The position numbers were made by a program, and so were the translations under genes. Positions 1-12,579 of a stretch of 64,000 nt of DNA are shown one piece after another. A model generated the notes under the pieces. It made no database searches and was not told the DNA's origin. It worked only from the letters and a program-made list of their open reading frames with translations. How positions within the stretch are numbered: the stretch's first letter is position 1; every line of letters starts with the position of its first letter. This DNA comes from Saururus chinensis (taxonomy: Eukaryota; Streptophyta; Magnoliopsida; Piperales; Saururaceae), in NCBI GenBank assembly GCA_035235625.1, contig CP141140.1:6158685-6222684 (forward strand), given 5' to 3'.

Positions 1-466
1 TTTTCGTGCTTTTTTTCTCTTCTTACTAATAGGCTGAAGCTGCCTATTAATTTAATATTGATCTTGTTCTCTTGTCCATGGCTTAGATACTTGATTCCTA
101 TCCTTCATCTTTTTTTTGGTGCTATACTAAAACTTGTCTCAATTTGATACCTTAAGATTTATATTGGATCACCTTAATCGGTTATTGCCATTTACTTCTC
201 CATTGTTTGGGATTTCAGCGAATAAAAAGGATGTTTCGCTTTCTTGTATTTGTCATTCTTTTCATATTTGAGATGGGTCCTGAATTCTGCATCTTGGGTA
301 AGTAAATTCTGAATCCTTTGTGGAATTCCTCTTTCAGTTGTTTTTTTCGCTGGTTTGATACCTCTTTCATGTTTTCAATGGCAAATCCATGTTGGAGTTG
401 GCTCTGAATGAGGAAGCTTCTGTTCCAGGGTTTATTGTTCTAACCTAAACTCATCTTCTCCCGCAG
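1..466 (+). other. Upstream intron or 5' region of the KUP gene
   Basis: No coding exon is recognised here. The stretch is T-rich and ends in a good splice acceptor (pyrimidine run, then cccgcag at 460-466) directly in front of the first recognised potassium-transporter exon. It is therefore most likely intron 1, with the exon carrying the start codon, or a non-coding leader exon, further left. Confidence 0.5.
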
Positions 467-3400
467 GGACATGGCGGTTGGAAGATGCTTCTTTTGGCTT
501 ACAAAACTCTCGGAGTTGTCTTCGGTGGTTTGGTTACGTCGCCTCTCTATGTTTATCCTTCAATGAATCTGAAATCTCCATCAGAGGATGATTATCTGGG
601 GATTCTCAGTATCATGTTTTGGACTCTTACTCTCATTGGTGTTGTTAAGTACGTCTGTATAGCCCTTAATGCTGATGACCATGGAGAAGGTATTCTCAGC
701 ATTCTCGTCCTTTCTTATTTAACTTGGAACTGTGAGGTTTATCAATTCTTCCCATCGCATGTGCATTTGCCACTTTGCCTGTGTGGGTGAGTTCAAATAA
801 AGTTATTCTTATTTGAAAATGTGAAACTGGAGGTGACAGCTATTCTTATTTGAAAATTCATTTCACTTTCTATATGTAGTTCTTCTATTTTAGTGAGTGT
901 ATATATTTTTATATGGAGTAATCAAATAAAGTTAAGTGTTGAGAACGTATTGCTGGTCTGCTTGGTTTGAAAGCATCCTATCTCCTTTACTTACTGGCTT
1001 CTCTGCATATTTTCAGGGGGAACATTTGCTTTGTACTCACTACTTTGTAGACATGTAAATATTGGAGTTCTGTCAAATCCAACCAGACAGGTTGATCCAC
1101 TTTTGGGCCTTTCACATAAGAGTTGGTACCAGAACGCTGAGACACATAGCAAGACGGGAAGATTCATTGAAAAAAGTGTGGTTGCGAGAAGAATATTGCT
1201 TTTTATTGCAATGTTGGGAATGTGTATGCTAATTGGAGATGGAATACTTACCCCTGCTATCTCAGGTTTGCTTCACAATTTGAATTTATCAATAGGTGTT
1301 CTCACAACTACGCTATCAATTTGGTGGTATCTATCTAAAGTGCAATGCTCAACTTGGAAGTCTATAGCAGTCTCCAATATCGGATATTGGAGAAATATAG
1401 GCGACCTCAAGATACAATATAATATAGAAGATATTGGGGGAAATGATCTCAGTGACAAAAATTGGATTGTTTGCGTATATCTTAATGTTTTATGCATATA
1501 TTAACACTAATTAATATCGATCTCAAATAGACTTTATGTTATCTGTGGCTGAATATGTATAACAGAACCTTTGAGAAATAAAAGCATTTGTGGGCTCTCT
1601 AGTCTTCTTTCTAGTTTGGTAAAGGAATATAAAGAACTTGATAGTGGAATCCAGTTGTGTTTTGTCCGTTGCCACCTTTCTATTGAGTTTTCTTCTCAAA
1701 GAATCTTTCATTTTTTCAAATAGAAGCTGCTTTTGGGAAAATTGATTATTCATTCGATTAGATGGTTTTGATTTGAAATACTTGCATCACCAAGTGGAGA
1801 AATTTCTAGCAAAAGCTGGGAGCCTAATTATGACAGCCTGACTTATGTTTCATTATATATATTGATAATATCAAATAACACGTAAACTATCTTAAAATGG
1901 TGATATAAAGCATTGTTGGTGCAGCTGGCTGTTATGTCCCGAAATAAGGGTGTGATGCCCTGCTATGGGCTCCCATTGGGAGGATTAGAAGTAGGTCCAG
2001 TAGTGTTTTCATATTAGGTTTATTGTCTTTAGTTGATTATGAATGACAAGCTTTAGGTTCGTTGTTAGGAGGCCCGTTAGGAGATCTATATATTGTAGGG
2101 GCTATGCCCTAATCTCTATTAGTGAAGAATTAATCCTTGTTTAGTCTTTTGTCTTCTCTCCTTTCCCGGCCACCATGCTGTTGTGTCTACCAAGGGGATG
2201 ATGGAGCATGCAGCAGTTGCACTGACGAAGAGGGAGTTGTGGACGCCGTCCAACTAGAAAGGGACAATGTTTTCTCGATCGCTAGTAGCATGGATGAAGC
2301 AAAAGGGTGAGATTTTTTATATGGGCAGCATGGCGTTGTCTTTCAAGGGGCCAAAAATAAGGTGAGGGGAAGTTCAGGTGCAGCCAGTTTGTGATGGAGC
2401 TACATAGTCGAGTGTTGGAATCCTTGCTTCTCGTGGATACAGTAACTATTGGAGGGGGTGGGACTCCAGACGAACGAGGCAGTAGAGGTGGAGAATCAGG
2501 CTGTGGCGGCAAGCGTGCCAACAACACTCGAGGGAGTAGTGCTATCCATGGCGGTTTGGCTACGCCTTGGCTGATTGTAGTCTTAGTGCTGGAGGGCAGG
2601 CCCCCTGATCATTAGGTGGCTTGGATACCAATGATGTGGTCCGTAGACCATATCAGCATGGTGGCCAAGAAAGGGGAGGAGAAGAGAAAAGACAAAAGAC
2701 TAAAGGAGCATTAATTCTTCACTAATAGAGATTAGGTCATAGCCCCTACAATATATAGATTTCCTAACGGGCCTCCTAACAACAAACCTATTACCCATTA
2801 TTCATAATCAACTAAAGACAATAAACCTAATAGGCAAACATTATTGGACCTATTTCTAATCCACCCAGTGGAGCCCATAGGCGGGCATCACACCCTTATT
2901 TCAGGACATAACATTGGCAGCTTTAGGAAAAAAATGAGTTTTTTGATACGAAAGGGGTGATGTGCAAATATATCGGCAATACCTGAAACATATATGCAAT
3001 ATCTAATCTTCCCCCATATGTTGTTACTGTAAAGGGATAGATATAGATATCTCAAATATTCAGAACCATGTTCATGGTTAACTGTAGAGAAAGCCCCATA
3101 TCTTGTATCTGTAAAGGGACAGATATAGATATCTCAAATATTTCTAACCATGTTCATAGTTAAATAGAGAGAGAGTGAGTGAGTGTAACTTTCACATTTG
3201 AGACAAGTACTTTTTCCTCACTATACAGCACACAACTAGATTTTTTTATCATTTTAGATAACTTGGACAAAAATTGGTGTCAATTAGCAGATATAAACTG
3301 TAATTAGCTCATGACTATAAGTAATTTGGAGCAATGGGGCATTTTCATCTAAAGATTAAAACCCTAACACATGCGATGCTTGACATGTTCAACCAAACTT

Positions 3401-6400
3401 ATTGCATACATTCAAAGTAATTAAAAAACATTCTGCCCGCAGTGTGGAAAGTTACCCTCTACACATGTAGTTTTCCCTAGCTAAATTGATGCATGTTTTC
3501 AGTCACTAGTACTTTGAAAAGGGCCTCAGACATTTGTGTGTAATAAATTTTTTAGGTCTGAAGGTGAATAAATCTTGATTTATTCAGTCAGTTGAAAACT
3601 AAAAAAAGAAAAAAACTGAATCTGATTGTCCGTAGTGTTTGCATAATCATATACATTGACTACACCATGTATGATTTACTTGTTCGAAATAACATTGTAA
3701 ATTGCTGTTTTAACTTCTTGAAACGAGTACACTTTCCTGCAGTGTTATCAGCAATGGATGGATTGAGGGGACCTTTTCCTGCTGTCAACAAATGTGAGTT
3801 TTTATACTGTAATAGTTGACATCCTCCGGGATCTGGTTTAGCTATTGACAAGTTTGCATGATACCCAATCTACACAGCTATTGTTGAAGGTCTCTCTGCG
3901 TTAGTTTTGATTGCTCTTTTTCTAATGCAAAAATTTGGTACATCACGAGTTAGTTTTCTTTTCTCTCCCATCATGGCCGCCTGGACAATCACTACTCCAA
4001 TCATAGGCATCTACAGCATCTTCCGTTACTATCCAAGCATATTCAAAGCCTTTTCACCACATTATATATACTATTTCTTTTTGAAAAACCGAAAAGAAGG
4101 TTGGCTACTACTTGGTGGAACTGTCTTATGCATAACAGGTACTACAGCTGGGAAAAAGCTGACATTATCTTGTCTATTCTTTTTAACTAAGATTCAGATT
4201 TATTAATTGTTGACTCCGATGGGATTGTTCATTTCAGGTTCAGAAGCTATGTTTGCAGATCTTGGCCACTTCAGTAGAAGATCAATTCAGGTAGTTTATG
4301 TTAGAGTATATGTTCTATTTTTTCTTAAGTGTTTATATTAGTCTTTATACTATAGAGGGTAGTTTAGTCATTCTAGATTAGTTTCTATTTTCTTCTTTGT
4401 AAACCCTCACTTAAGTGAAGGGCAATTAGGATATTTCTTTCTTTAGTTTTGCTAGATCGATCTCTCTTAATGTGAGGATCGTTTTCCCTTTCATGTATGA
4501 TTCTATTATGGGAAATATAAAGCTCTTCTGATTCAAAACCCTAGTTCTGATTTTGCTATAATGGTATTAGAGCATAGGGTTCAATCCTCCGTCGGAAACC
4601 CGAACCCGTTTTTGCGGTGGTACTGTTCACCACACTGTTCTTTGAATACTGTTCACCGACACATTTCTGTGCACTGTTCACAGGTACTGTTCATTGCCGT
4701 GTTTTACCCGTACTGTTTATCGGTACTATTTACTGCATTGTTTTACCTACACTGTTTATCGGTATTGTTTGCTGCACTGTTCATCAGTACTGTTCATCGG
4801 TCTGGTAATCAATTTTGTTACTATGGATATGTTGGATAAACATGACAATCTTCAAGCAGTTAGTGTGCGCTGGAACGGTAACAACTATTCTTATTGGAGC
4901 TATGTTATGAGTAATTTTATAATAGGTAAAGGGTTGTGGAACTATATTGATGGTTCCACTATAGAACCTGTTAAGCAAGCGGATGTCAAAGCAGAGGAGT
5001 TTTCAAAACAATGTTCTGAATGGCGTATGTATAATGCCAAAATACTCACTTGGATAAATAATTCAGTAGATCTCACTATTGGTGTACAATTAGCCAAGTT
5101 TAAGACCGCCAAGGCTACATGGGATTATTTGGCTTCATTATATGTGCAGTCTAATTATGCTAAGCTTTATCAGCTTGAATTGGATCTTCGCTCTATTCGA
5201 CAAGGAGATAGATCTATTCAGGATTTCTAAGCTTCCATGACCACTATCTGGGATCAGCTCGCACTTATGGAACTAGTTGAAATTTCTGCTTTTGCTACCT
5301 TACTTCGGTATTGTGAGGACCGTTGGGTTGTTCAGCTTCTTATGGCCTTACGAGATGAATATGTGGTCATTTGGGGTTCTATTTTACATTGATTTCTATT
5401 GTCTGCTGTTACTACTGCAGTTAACGAATTAATTGCAAAGGAAACCAGATTGAAGATTTTCAGTGGCTCGCCCTCCCCTAGTTCGACTGTTTTGGCCGCT
5501 TCATCTATTGCACCTATTCAAGTATCTGGTAAGCCTAAACCTCGTCCTGGTATAGATGAATGCAATTATTGTCATAAAAAAGGCCATTGGAAAAAGGATT
5601 GTCCACAACGCCTACAACAAACTGGTCGTCAGTCTACTAGTAGTCTACTAGTTTACAGCCATCTGGTCGTCCCTTTCCTGGACAGTCTACAGCTTCTCAG
5701 CCAGCCCATACCTTTTAGCAAAATCATGGACAACGGTTCACTGGGGGTCGACCCACCGCTGCCAATACATTCTCTGATATACTAACTGAAGCCTCTTGTG
5801 CATCCTCACCATCAGTTGCCTCCACTCCTGAACTCCAGTCTCTCTTAGCAGATTTGACTCGTCTACTTGGTAGTTCTGCCACTCCCTCTGCTTTGTCTTA
5901 GACTCAATTTTTTTTTTCCCTCTGACTCTTTTCGTCTTACCCGTTCTGACTGGATATTTGACTCTGGCGCTACACATCATTTGACGCCAAATGATTCCTT
6001 TTTTGTCGAGTGTGGAGATTCTTCTCACTTTAGTGTTGTCCGTGTAGCCAATGGCACAACCATGCCCTTGTCTGGCTTGGGCTCTATTCAATCTCCATCA
6101 CTTTCTGTTTCTGATGTCTTACATGTTCCACAATTAACCGTTGGTCTTTTATCTGTCAGTTAACTCACAAAGCTCGGTTATACTGTTTTATTTTTCTCTT
6201 CTGGTTGTATTGTGCAGGACCCGAAGACAGGCAGGCAGATTGGGACAGGCCGTAGTGTTGGGGGTCTCTACACATTGGATCAACTACATGCACTTGCCTC
6301 TGTTGTTGCTCATTCTACTTTGGCCGACTTGCGTCTTTGTTTTGATTCTTTGTTTTATTTATGGCATTCGCTGTTGGGACATGTTTCTAAGTCTAGGCTA

Positions 6401-9400
6401 CAATATTTAGTTTCTTCTTGTGCTTTAGGAACTTTGTCAATTAGTGATATTTCCTTTTGTAGTGGTTGTAAACTTTCTAAATTATCTGCACTTCCATTCA
6501 CCTTAAGTGATTCTCTTTCTGCTAATCCATTTGATCTAGTTCATTCTGATGTGTGGGGACCTGCTCCGGTTGCTACCAAGGGTGGTTCCAAATATTATGT
6601 TGTGTTTGTAGATGATTGTACTCGCTATTCTTGGGTTTATCTTATGCGTCGTAGATTTGATTTTCTTTTGATTTATTGTGAGTTTATTGCTATAGTGCAT
6701 ACTCAATTCAATGCAGTTGTTAAGTGCTTCTGCTCTGACTCGGGTGGTGAGTATTTATCTTCTGAATTTAAGGCTCTTTTAACAATTGAAGGGATAACAC
6801 ATCAATTATCTTGCCCTCACACGCCACAACAGAATGGTGATGCTGAAAGGAAGCATCGCCACATTTTGGAGACTACGCTCACTGCTCCTCTATGCTTCTG
6901 TTCTTTCTATTTTTTGGGGTGAAGCTGTTCTTACTGCTATTTACTTGATCAACCGCATTCCTTCATCCTTGACGATCGGTAAGTCCCCTTTCGAATGCTT
7001 ATACAATACCAAACCCAATTATTAGTCTATGCGTGTGTTTGGTTGTGCCTGTTATGTTTTACTTCTTGCTATTGAACATTCAAAACTGTCTGCACGATCT
7101 AAGTTATGCGTATTTTTAGGATATGGTGTTGGTCAGAAAGGGTATCGATGTTATGATCCGTTATGCAACAAGTTGTATATTTCTCGACATGTTGTGTTTG
7201 TTGAACGTTTTTTTTATTATAAGATCCCTCATCGTGATTCTCTTGTTGATCGCTCGGATTTACTTTACGTTGATCCTTTTCCTCCATGTATTTATGATGA
7301 TTGCAATAAGTCTGTGGATGTGTCTGTTCTTGTTCTTTCTCGTCCAACTATTATGCAAGTCTACCAATGTAAAATGCAAAGCTCCATGGCCCCATTGGTG
7401 TTGCCTCCTCCAGTTGCCCCTGATGTAGATCAAACTCGTGCCCTTGTACCTGTTCAAGAGCCTAGACGTAGTCTACGTTTGGCTGGCCTTCCTCCGGCTT
7501 TGCCTGCTCCCCTTGCTGCCTCTCTGCCTTCGGATTCTGTTGGTCTTCTTGTGTCTTCTAATGCTCGGTATGCATGTTCCTCTTCTTTCTATACTTCTCA
7601 CTTCCTTACTTTTTTGTCTGTCATTCACTGTCTTCATGAGCCTCAGTCCTACAAAGATGCTTCTAGTGATCCCAATTGGCAGCAGGCTATGCAGGATGAG
7701 TTATCTGCTTTGCACAAGACTGGAACATGGGAGTTGGTTTCTCTTCCGCCTGGTAAGAATGGTAAGAATGTTATTGGGTGTAAATAGGTTTTCAAGTTCA
7801 AGACCAAGTCTGATGGTTCTTTTGAAAGGTACAAGGCTTGGCTGGTTGCCAAAGGATTAGCTCAGGAATATGGGATTGATTATAAGGAGACATTTGCTCC
7901 AGTTGCCAAAATGACTTCTGTTCGCACACTTATATCTGCTGCCTCAGTTCATAAGTGGCCCCTCTATCAAATGGATGTCAAAAATTCATTTCTCAATGGT
8001 GATTTGTCTGAGAAAGTTTACATGAAACCTCCTCTTGCCTTCCACATAAGCAAGGACAAGTTTGTCATCTTTGGCGTGCCTTGTATGGTCTCAAGCAAGC
8101 CCAATGTGCTTGGCTTGAGAAGTTTAGTGCAGCATTACTACATTTAGGTTTCACTGTCAGTGCTCATGATTCAGCTTTATTCCTTAGAGACTCTCCATCT
8201 GAGCGTATTATTCTCCTTTTGTATGTTGATGATATAATTCTTATTGGTAATGATAGTGTCAGTATCTCTTCTCTCGAACGACAATTGATGGAGCTGTTTG
8301 AGATGAAAGATCTTGGGTTCCTTCGTTATTTCTTGGGAATTGAGGTTGCTTACTCTTCTCGAGGTTATCTTTTATCTAAGTCAAAGTATGCCTCTGATGT
8401 TATTGCTCGTTCTAGGTTATCTGATTCTCATGTTGTGGCTACTCCTATGGAACTCAACTTGAAATTGGATTGTTTGGATGGTACTTCCCTTGATGATCCT
8501 ACTCGGTATCGGGAAATTGTTGGTTCTTTAGTTTATCTCACTGTCACTCGCCCTGATATTCAGCATGTTGTACATATTGTCAGTCAGCTTTCCTCGGCTC
8601 CACGCTCTACACATTGGGCTGCAGTTTTTCGCATACTTCGCTATGTGCAGGGCATTTTACATTATAGTGTGCTTCTTTCCTCCTCGTCTGCTCTTGCTCT
8701 TCATGCCTACTTCGATGCTGATTGGGCGGGTGATGTTGTTGATCGCAAATCGACTACTGGTTATTGTGTCTTTCTCGGTAATTCTCTTATCTCCTGGAAG
8801 AGCAAGAAGCAGGATGTTATTGCTCGGTCTACCGCTGAAGCTGAATATCAGGCTATGTCCGACATTGCTGCTAAGATTGTGTGGCTCCGTTGGTTGTTGG
8901 CTGATATGGGTGTCTCTATCATTGCTCCCACTCCCATGTACTGTGATAATAAGAGCGCCATTCAGATTGCTCACAATTTTGTGTTCTACCACCGTACCAA
9001 GCATTTAGAGATTGATTGCCACTTTGTGCGTCATCATTTATGTATTGGGAATGTTTCCCTCCCGTATATTCAATCGTCTCTCTAGTTGGCCGACTTCTTC
9101 ACCAAAACTCATACGGTGGCCCGCTTTCAATTTCTGTTGAGCAAACTCTCGATGATCACTACATCTAGAGTTTGAGAGGGGGTGTTAGAGTATATGTTCT
9201 GTTTTTTCTTAAGTGTTTATATTAGTCTTTATACCGTAGAGGGTAGTTTAATTATTTTAGATTAGTTTCTATTTTCTTCTTTGTAAACCCTTACTTAAGT
9301 GAAGGGCAATTAGGATATTTCTTTCTTTAGTTTTACTGGATCGATCTCTCTCAATGTGAGGATCGTTTTCCCTTTCATGTATGATTCTATTCTAATAAAT

Positions 9401-10981
9401 ACAAAGCTCTTTTGATTCAAAACCCTAGTTCTGATTTTGTTATCAGTTTACTGATCCCATTTGTTGTTTTATGTATAGTTGCTGCCATTTGATACATTAT
9501 GCACTTGTTTGTCTCGTCCTTTACAGATTGCCTTCTTGTTTACAATATACCCTTCCCTTGTCCTTACATATGCTGGGCAAACAGCTTATCTGGTAAGGAA
9601 CCTTGGGGATTACAGTGATGGGTTCTACAAGTTCGTACCTGCAGCTGTTTACTGGCCTATGTTCGTTATTGCAACATCAGCTGCAATTGTTGCTAGTCAA
9701 TCTTTGATTTCAGCCACCTTTTCTGTGATAAAGCAGTCTGTGGTCCTTGGTTATTTCCCCCGAGTTAAGGTAGTTCACACTTCACCATCGAAAGAAGGAG
9801 AGGTTTACTCTCCAGAAATCAACTACGTTCTTATGGTTCTATGCGTTTCTGTTGTTCTTGGTTTTGGAGATGGGAAGGATATTGGAAATGCTTTTGGTAA
9901 TTAATCTCATCTTTCACTCTTTGTTGTACATAAATTTTCTTCTGCTATATCTATTCGGTGCTCTAGGAAACTGGTCCTTTGACATATGGCATCTATCTCA
10001 TTCAATTGGTTATGAACAGAAAGATTTTCTTCTATCTGGCATTAAAGCGGGATAAAGTTACTTTACTATACCAAGCTATGGATTAGCTGGAAATTATTCT
10101 CCTATTTACCGAGCTTTAACGTCATTCCAGGTGTTGTTGTTATTTTGGTCATGCTCATCACTACTCTCTTGTTGACACTGGTCATGATCATAATCTGGAG
10201 GACCCATTTTCTTTTGGTTGCACTGTACTTCGTTGTTTTTTCCACCCTGGAAGGGGTCTATGTCAGTGCAGTTTTTACCAAGATTCCTGAAGGTGGGTGG
10301 TTTCCTTTTGCCATCTCTATCTTACTTACATTTATAATGTATGGATGGTACCACGGGCGGCAGAAAAAGATGGACTATGAAATGAGTCATAAAATAACCC
10401 TCGATACCCTCAAGTCTCTTCTTGCAGAGCCAGAAATCCAGAGAGTGCCGGGTTTGTGCTTCTTCTACACCAACATTCAGAATGGACTTACCCCAGTGCT
10501 TGGTCACTACATAAAAAACATGCGCTCATTGCATCGGGTTACCATTTTTACCACTCTTAGATACTTCCTGGTGGCAAAAGTTTCGCCCAATGAGAGAATT
10601 GTTGTGAAAAGGCTGGGCATTAGAGGAGTATACGGTTGTGTTATCCAACATGGTTATGCAGATTCACACAATCTTGAAGGAGATTTGGTTGGCCAAGTTC
10701 TAAATACTCTTCGGACCTATTTGCTAAACGATATGGGTGAAGTTCCATCCGATACAACACTAGTGGAAGAAGAGATTTCCGAATTGGAGAAGGCCAAGCA
10801 AGTAGGTATTGTACACGTTCGAGGAAAGACCAGATTTCATATAGGCAAAAGAACGGGCTGGTTTGATAAAGTGCTGCTAGTATTTTATGAAATTTTACAC
10901 AGCAATTGCAGGTCAGCACTCCCTGCATTTGGTATACCTCTTCAGCAGCGTGTGGAGGTTGGAATGCTCTACGAGGCTTAA
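467..10981 (+). CDS. KUP/HAK/KT-family potassium transporter, seven coding exons visible
   Basis: This is a proton-coupled K+ carrier of plant membranes with about 12 predicted membrane spans. My exon model is 467-689, 1017-1265, 3743-3793, 3878-4138, 4238-4290, 9527-9896 and 10131-10981 (TAA). All junctions are GT/AG and phase-consistent, giving 685 residues. Family landmarks are [17 protein letters not shown] near the start, [41 protein letters not shown], and a C-terminus ending GMLYEA. The common GDxGTSPLY signature reads GGLVTSPLY, so the usual Asp and Gly are absent; I believe one plant KUP sub-clade shares this form, but I cannot check. The exon at 467 is open upstream (GHGGWK before the Met at 485), so a short first exon probably lies outside. 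Intron 2 (2.5 kb) and intron 5 (5.2 kb) are swollen by repeats, but no exon is damaged. The gene is convergent with SOS1. The sub-clade, and so a gene number, cannot be assigned. Confidence 0.93.
1930..2913. mobile_element. 0.98-kb element with long inverted terminal repeats in KUP intron 2
   Basis: The left arm begins TGTTATGTCCCGAAATAAGG and the right arm ends with the reverse complement (ccttatttcaggacataaca). The arms stay similar for roughly 230-270 bp each (about 1930-2190 and 2650-2913), including the segment around ggccaccatgctg. The middle is GC-rich and non-coding. Next to the right arm is a primer-binding-like tggataccaa in reverse orientation, so the arms may be two LTRs joined head to head rather than true TIRs of a Mutator-like element. 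No clean target duplication was found; gcagct occurs on both sides. Confidence 0.7.
3013..3162. repeat. Two direct copies of a ~70-bp repeat in KUP intron 2
   Basis: The two copies start with cccCATAT around 3013 and 3094 and share the core agatatagatatctcaaat followed by aaccatgttcat. A diverged relative of the same unit is seen on the same strand in a SOS1 intron at about 37949-38008, so this is a dispersed repeat rather than a local duplication only. Confidence 0.65.
4299..4561 (+). repeat. 5' LTR of the copia fossil in KUP
   Basis: It is 263 bp long, starts TGTTAGAGTATATG, and aligns without gaps to the 3' LTR. The primer-binding site follows immediately. Confidence 0.93.
4617..4805 (+). 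repeat. TGTTCA-rich short tandem motif in the copia leader
   Basis: Between the primer-binding site and gag there are more than ten closely spaced copies of tACTGTTCA or near variants (ACTGTTTA, ACTGTTCT), spaced roughly 10-25 bp apart. This is untranslated-leader sequence of the retroelement, and its role is unknown. Confidence 0.7.
9183..9445 (+). repeat. 3' LTR of the copia fossil in KUP
   Basis: It is 263 bp long, is preceded by a purine tract (gagaggggg), ends in TTATCA, and is followed by the second GTTTA target copy. Confidence 0.93.
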
Positions 10982-11502
10982 AGGGAGCGTTATTAATATT
11001 ACTTTCTCTTTGTAACTGTTGAAAACCACAGCTTACGGGGACTGTGTACAACATGCTGCATGGCCATACTCCAGTCTGGCTGCAGCTGTCAGATGATATT
11101 AACAAAAGATTACAAGTTTGGGGATTATGCTCCAGTTGCAGAATGAGTTTCAAAGGGCTTGATAGAATATTTTCTAAATGAAAAAGAAATAAATTTAAAT
11201 CTGTTATAAACAAATTTTTGGTTACTTTTCGGTTTTGAAAACACCCTTTCAAAAAGATTACAAATTTCACATAAAAAGTAGGAGTTTTGCACTTTTTGAA
11301 GAGGGAGAAAAAGTATTTTGTCTGATATTATTTTTTTTAGTATTTAGAGATTTGCATGTAAAAGTGTGTTTTGCAGACAAAGATTGTAGGTATCTTGAGA
11401 AAAGATTCGATTACACACCAATGTCAACAATTGGTGGGAGCAAATAGTATTAGTAGGAAAGTGTATCTCAATTTGAAGCAAAGTATTGTAGTGCATTTCC
11501 TA

Positions 11503-11989
11503 CTAGGGTTGTAAGTTTGTGGGCTGGCTTGTTGGCTTAGCCTGCGCCAGCCTGAAAATAACAAGCTCCGTCTTGAATAGTTCAGGTCCATTGTAAATAG
11601 GATTAGGCCAAGGCCTAAGCATTAAAAGCTCATAAGCTTGCTAGCCCGACATAAAATAATAAAAATAAATTTTCTTGTTATATGAGATAGTTTTACCTTT
11701 TTGAGATAAGAAAAATTTAAGAGGAAAGTTGCCTATTTAAGGTGGGCAAAATATCTAAATCCACATTCCTTTGTTACAAAGATACCAATTTAAAACACCA
11801 ATGGCCTATAAGTGAGACCTCACTCAAAGATTAAATTCTATTTAATAAAAAAATAACTTAAAAAAGCCCGAAAGCCTATGGCCTAGCCTAGCCTGTGCCT
11901 GCATATAGGGTTAGGCGGGCTAACATTTTTCTTTGGAGGCATTTTAGGGCCGTGCCTAGCCCTTTAAGGCTAGGTTTGCATTCAACCTT
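11503..11989. mobile_element. hAT-type MITE, 487 bp
   Basis: It is flanked by a perfect 8-bp duplication, ATTTCCTA (11495-11502 and 11990-11997). The ends are imperfect inverted repeats (left ctAGGGTTGTAAG, right the reverse of AAGGTTGAATG). The interior is AT-rich with repeated inverted gggctaggc/gcctagcc motifs near both ends. The 8-bp duplication points to the hAT superfamily. There is no coding capacity. Confidence 0.8.
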
Positions 11990-12579
11990 ATTTCCTATAT
12001 CAAACTCTAGATTTCAAGCAGAATGAAGTAGAAGTTTTGCATTAGCCATTATCTACATCTCATAATCTAAAAACATTACTCCCTTTGACATTTATAGGTC
12101 GATTGGGTTTTCAAAGTGAAGTTAAATTAATTCATTTTGAAGAACCAAATATAGCTACTAATTTAGGATAGAGGAGTGTGTTTCCATGGAGAATAGTTAT
12201 GTAGCAAATTTTCTTCAATATTACGGAGAGTTTCATAAAGCTTGAACATTTTGATAGAGGAAATATTATGCTTTGGCAAAGGAAACTTTAATTTCTCCTC
12301 ACCAAACTGAAGATTGCATATGTCCTCACTATTCTATTAAATAATAAGCCTTTCATTCTCTTTTTTTTTAGGGGGTTTACATCTATTATATAGCATTGGG
12401 GCTACAACATGTATGAAACTTAAAAGTATACCACTACTATGAATGGCCTGTAATGCGGCATATCTTTTGAGACCAAGACCCTTTATCATGTAAAACTTAT
12501 TGAAGAAGAAAATACAAACAATTATTCAAACACAAAATAGGACAAAATAGGAGCAAGATGACTATCGTTGCAAGGGTCA

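Larger units (their letters stand above)
4299..9445 (+). mobile_element. Ty1/copia LTR retrotransposon fossil in KUP intron 5
   Basis: The whole element is bounded by a perfect 5-bp target duplication, GTTTA (4294-4298 and 9446-9450). Both LTRs are 263 bp (4299-4561, 9183-9445). A primer-binding site of the tRNA-Met type (TGGTATTAGAGC) follows the 5' LTR, and a purine tract precedes the 3' LTR. Parts in order: gag about 4820-5780 with a CCHC zinc knuckle ([14 protein letters not shown]), protease near 5950 (DSGATHH), integrase about 6360-7000, reverse transcriptase about 7650-8500 (YVDDI), RNase H about 8700-9060. This is the copia order. The coding region is broken in roughly eight places. 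The LTRs differ at about 18 sites by my count (~93% identical), which suggests an insertion a few million years old. It lies in the same orientation as the host gene. Confidence 0.95.

Noticed and set aside
1273-1753. Short - strand frames opposite the KUP exon and intron
   Set aside because: Shadow frames of a well-supported + strand gene and AT-rich intron, with no family resemblance.
2391-2615. 74-residue frame in the middle of the KUP intron 2 element
   Set aside because: Glycine-rich accidental frame inside a repeat, matched by an equally long frame on the other strand.
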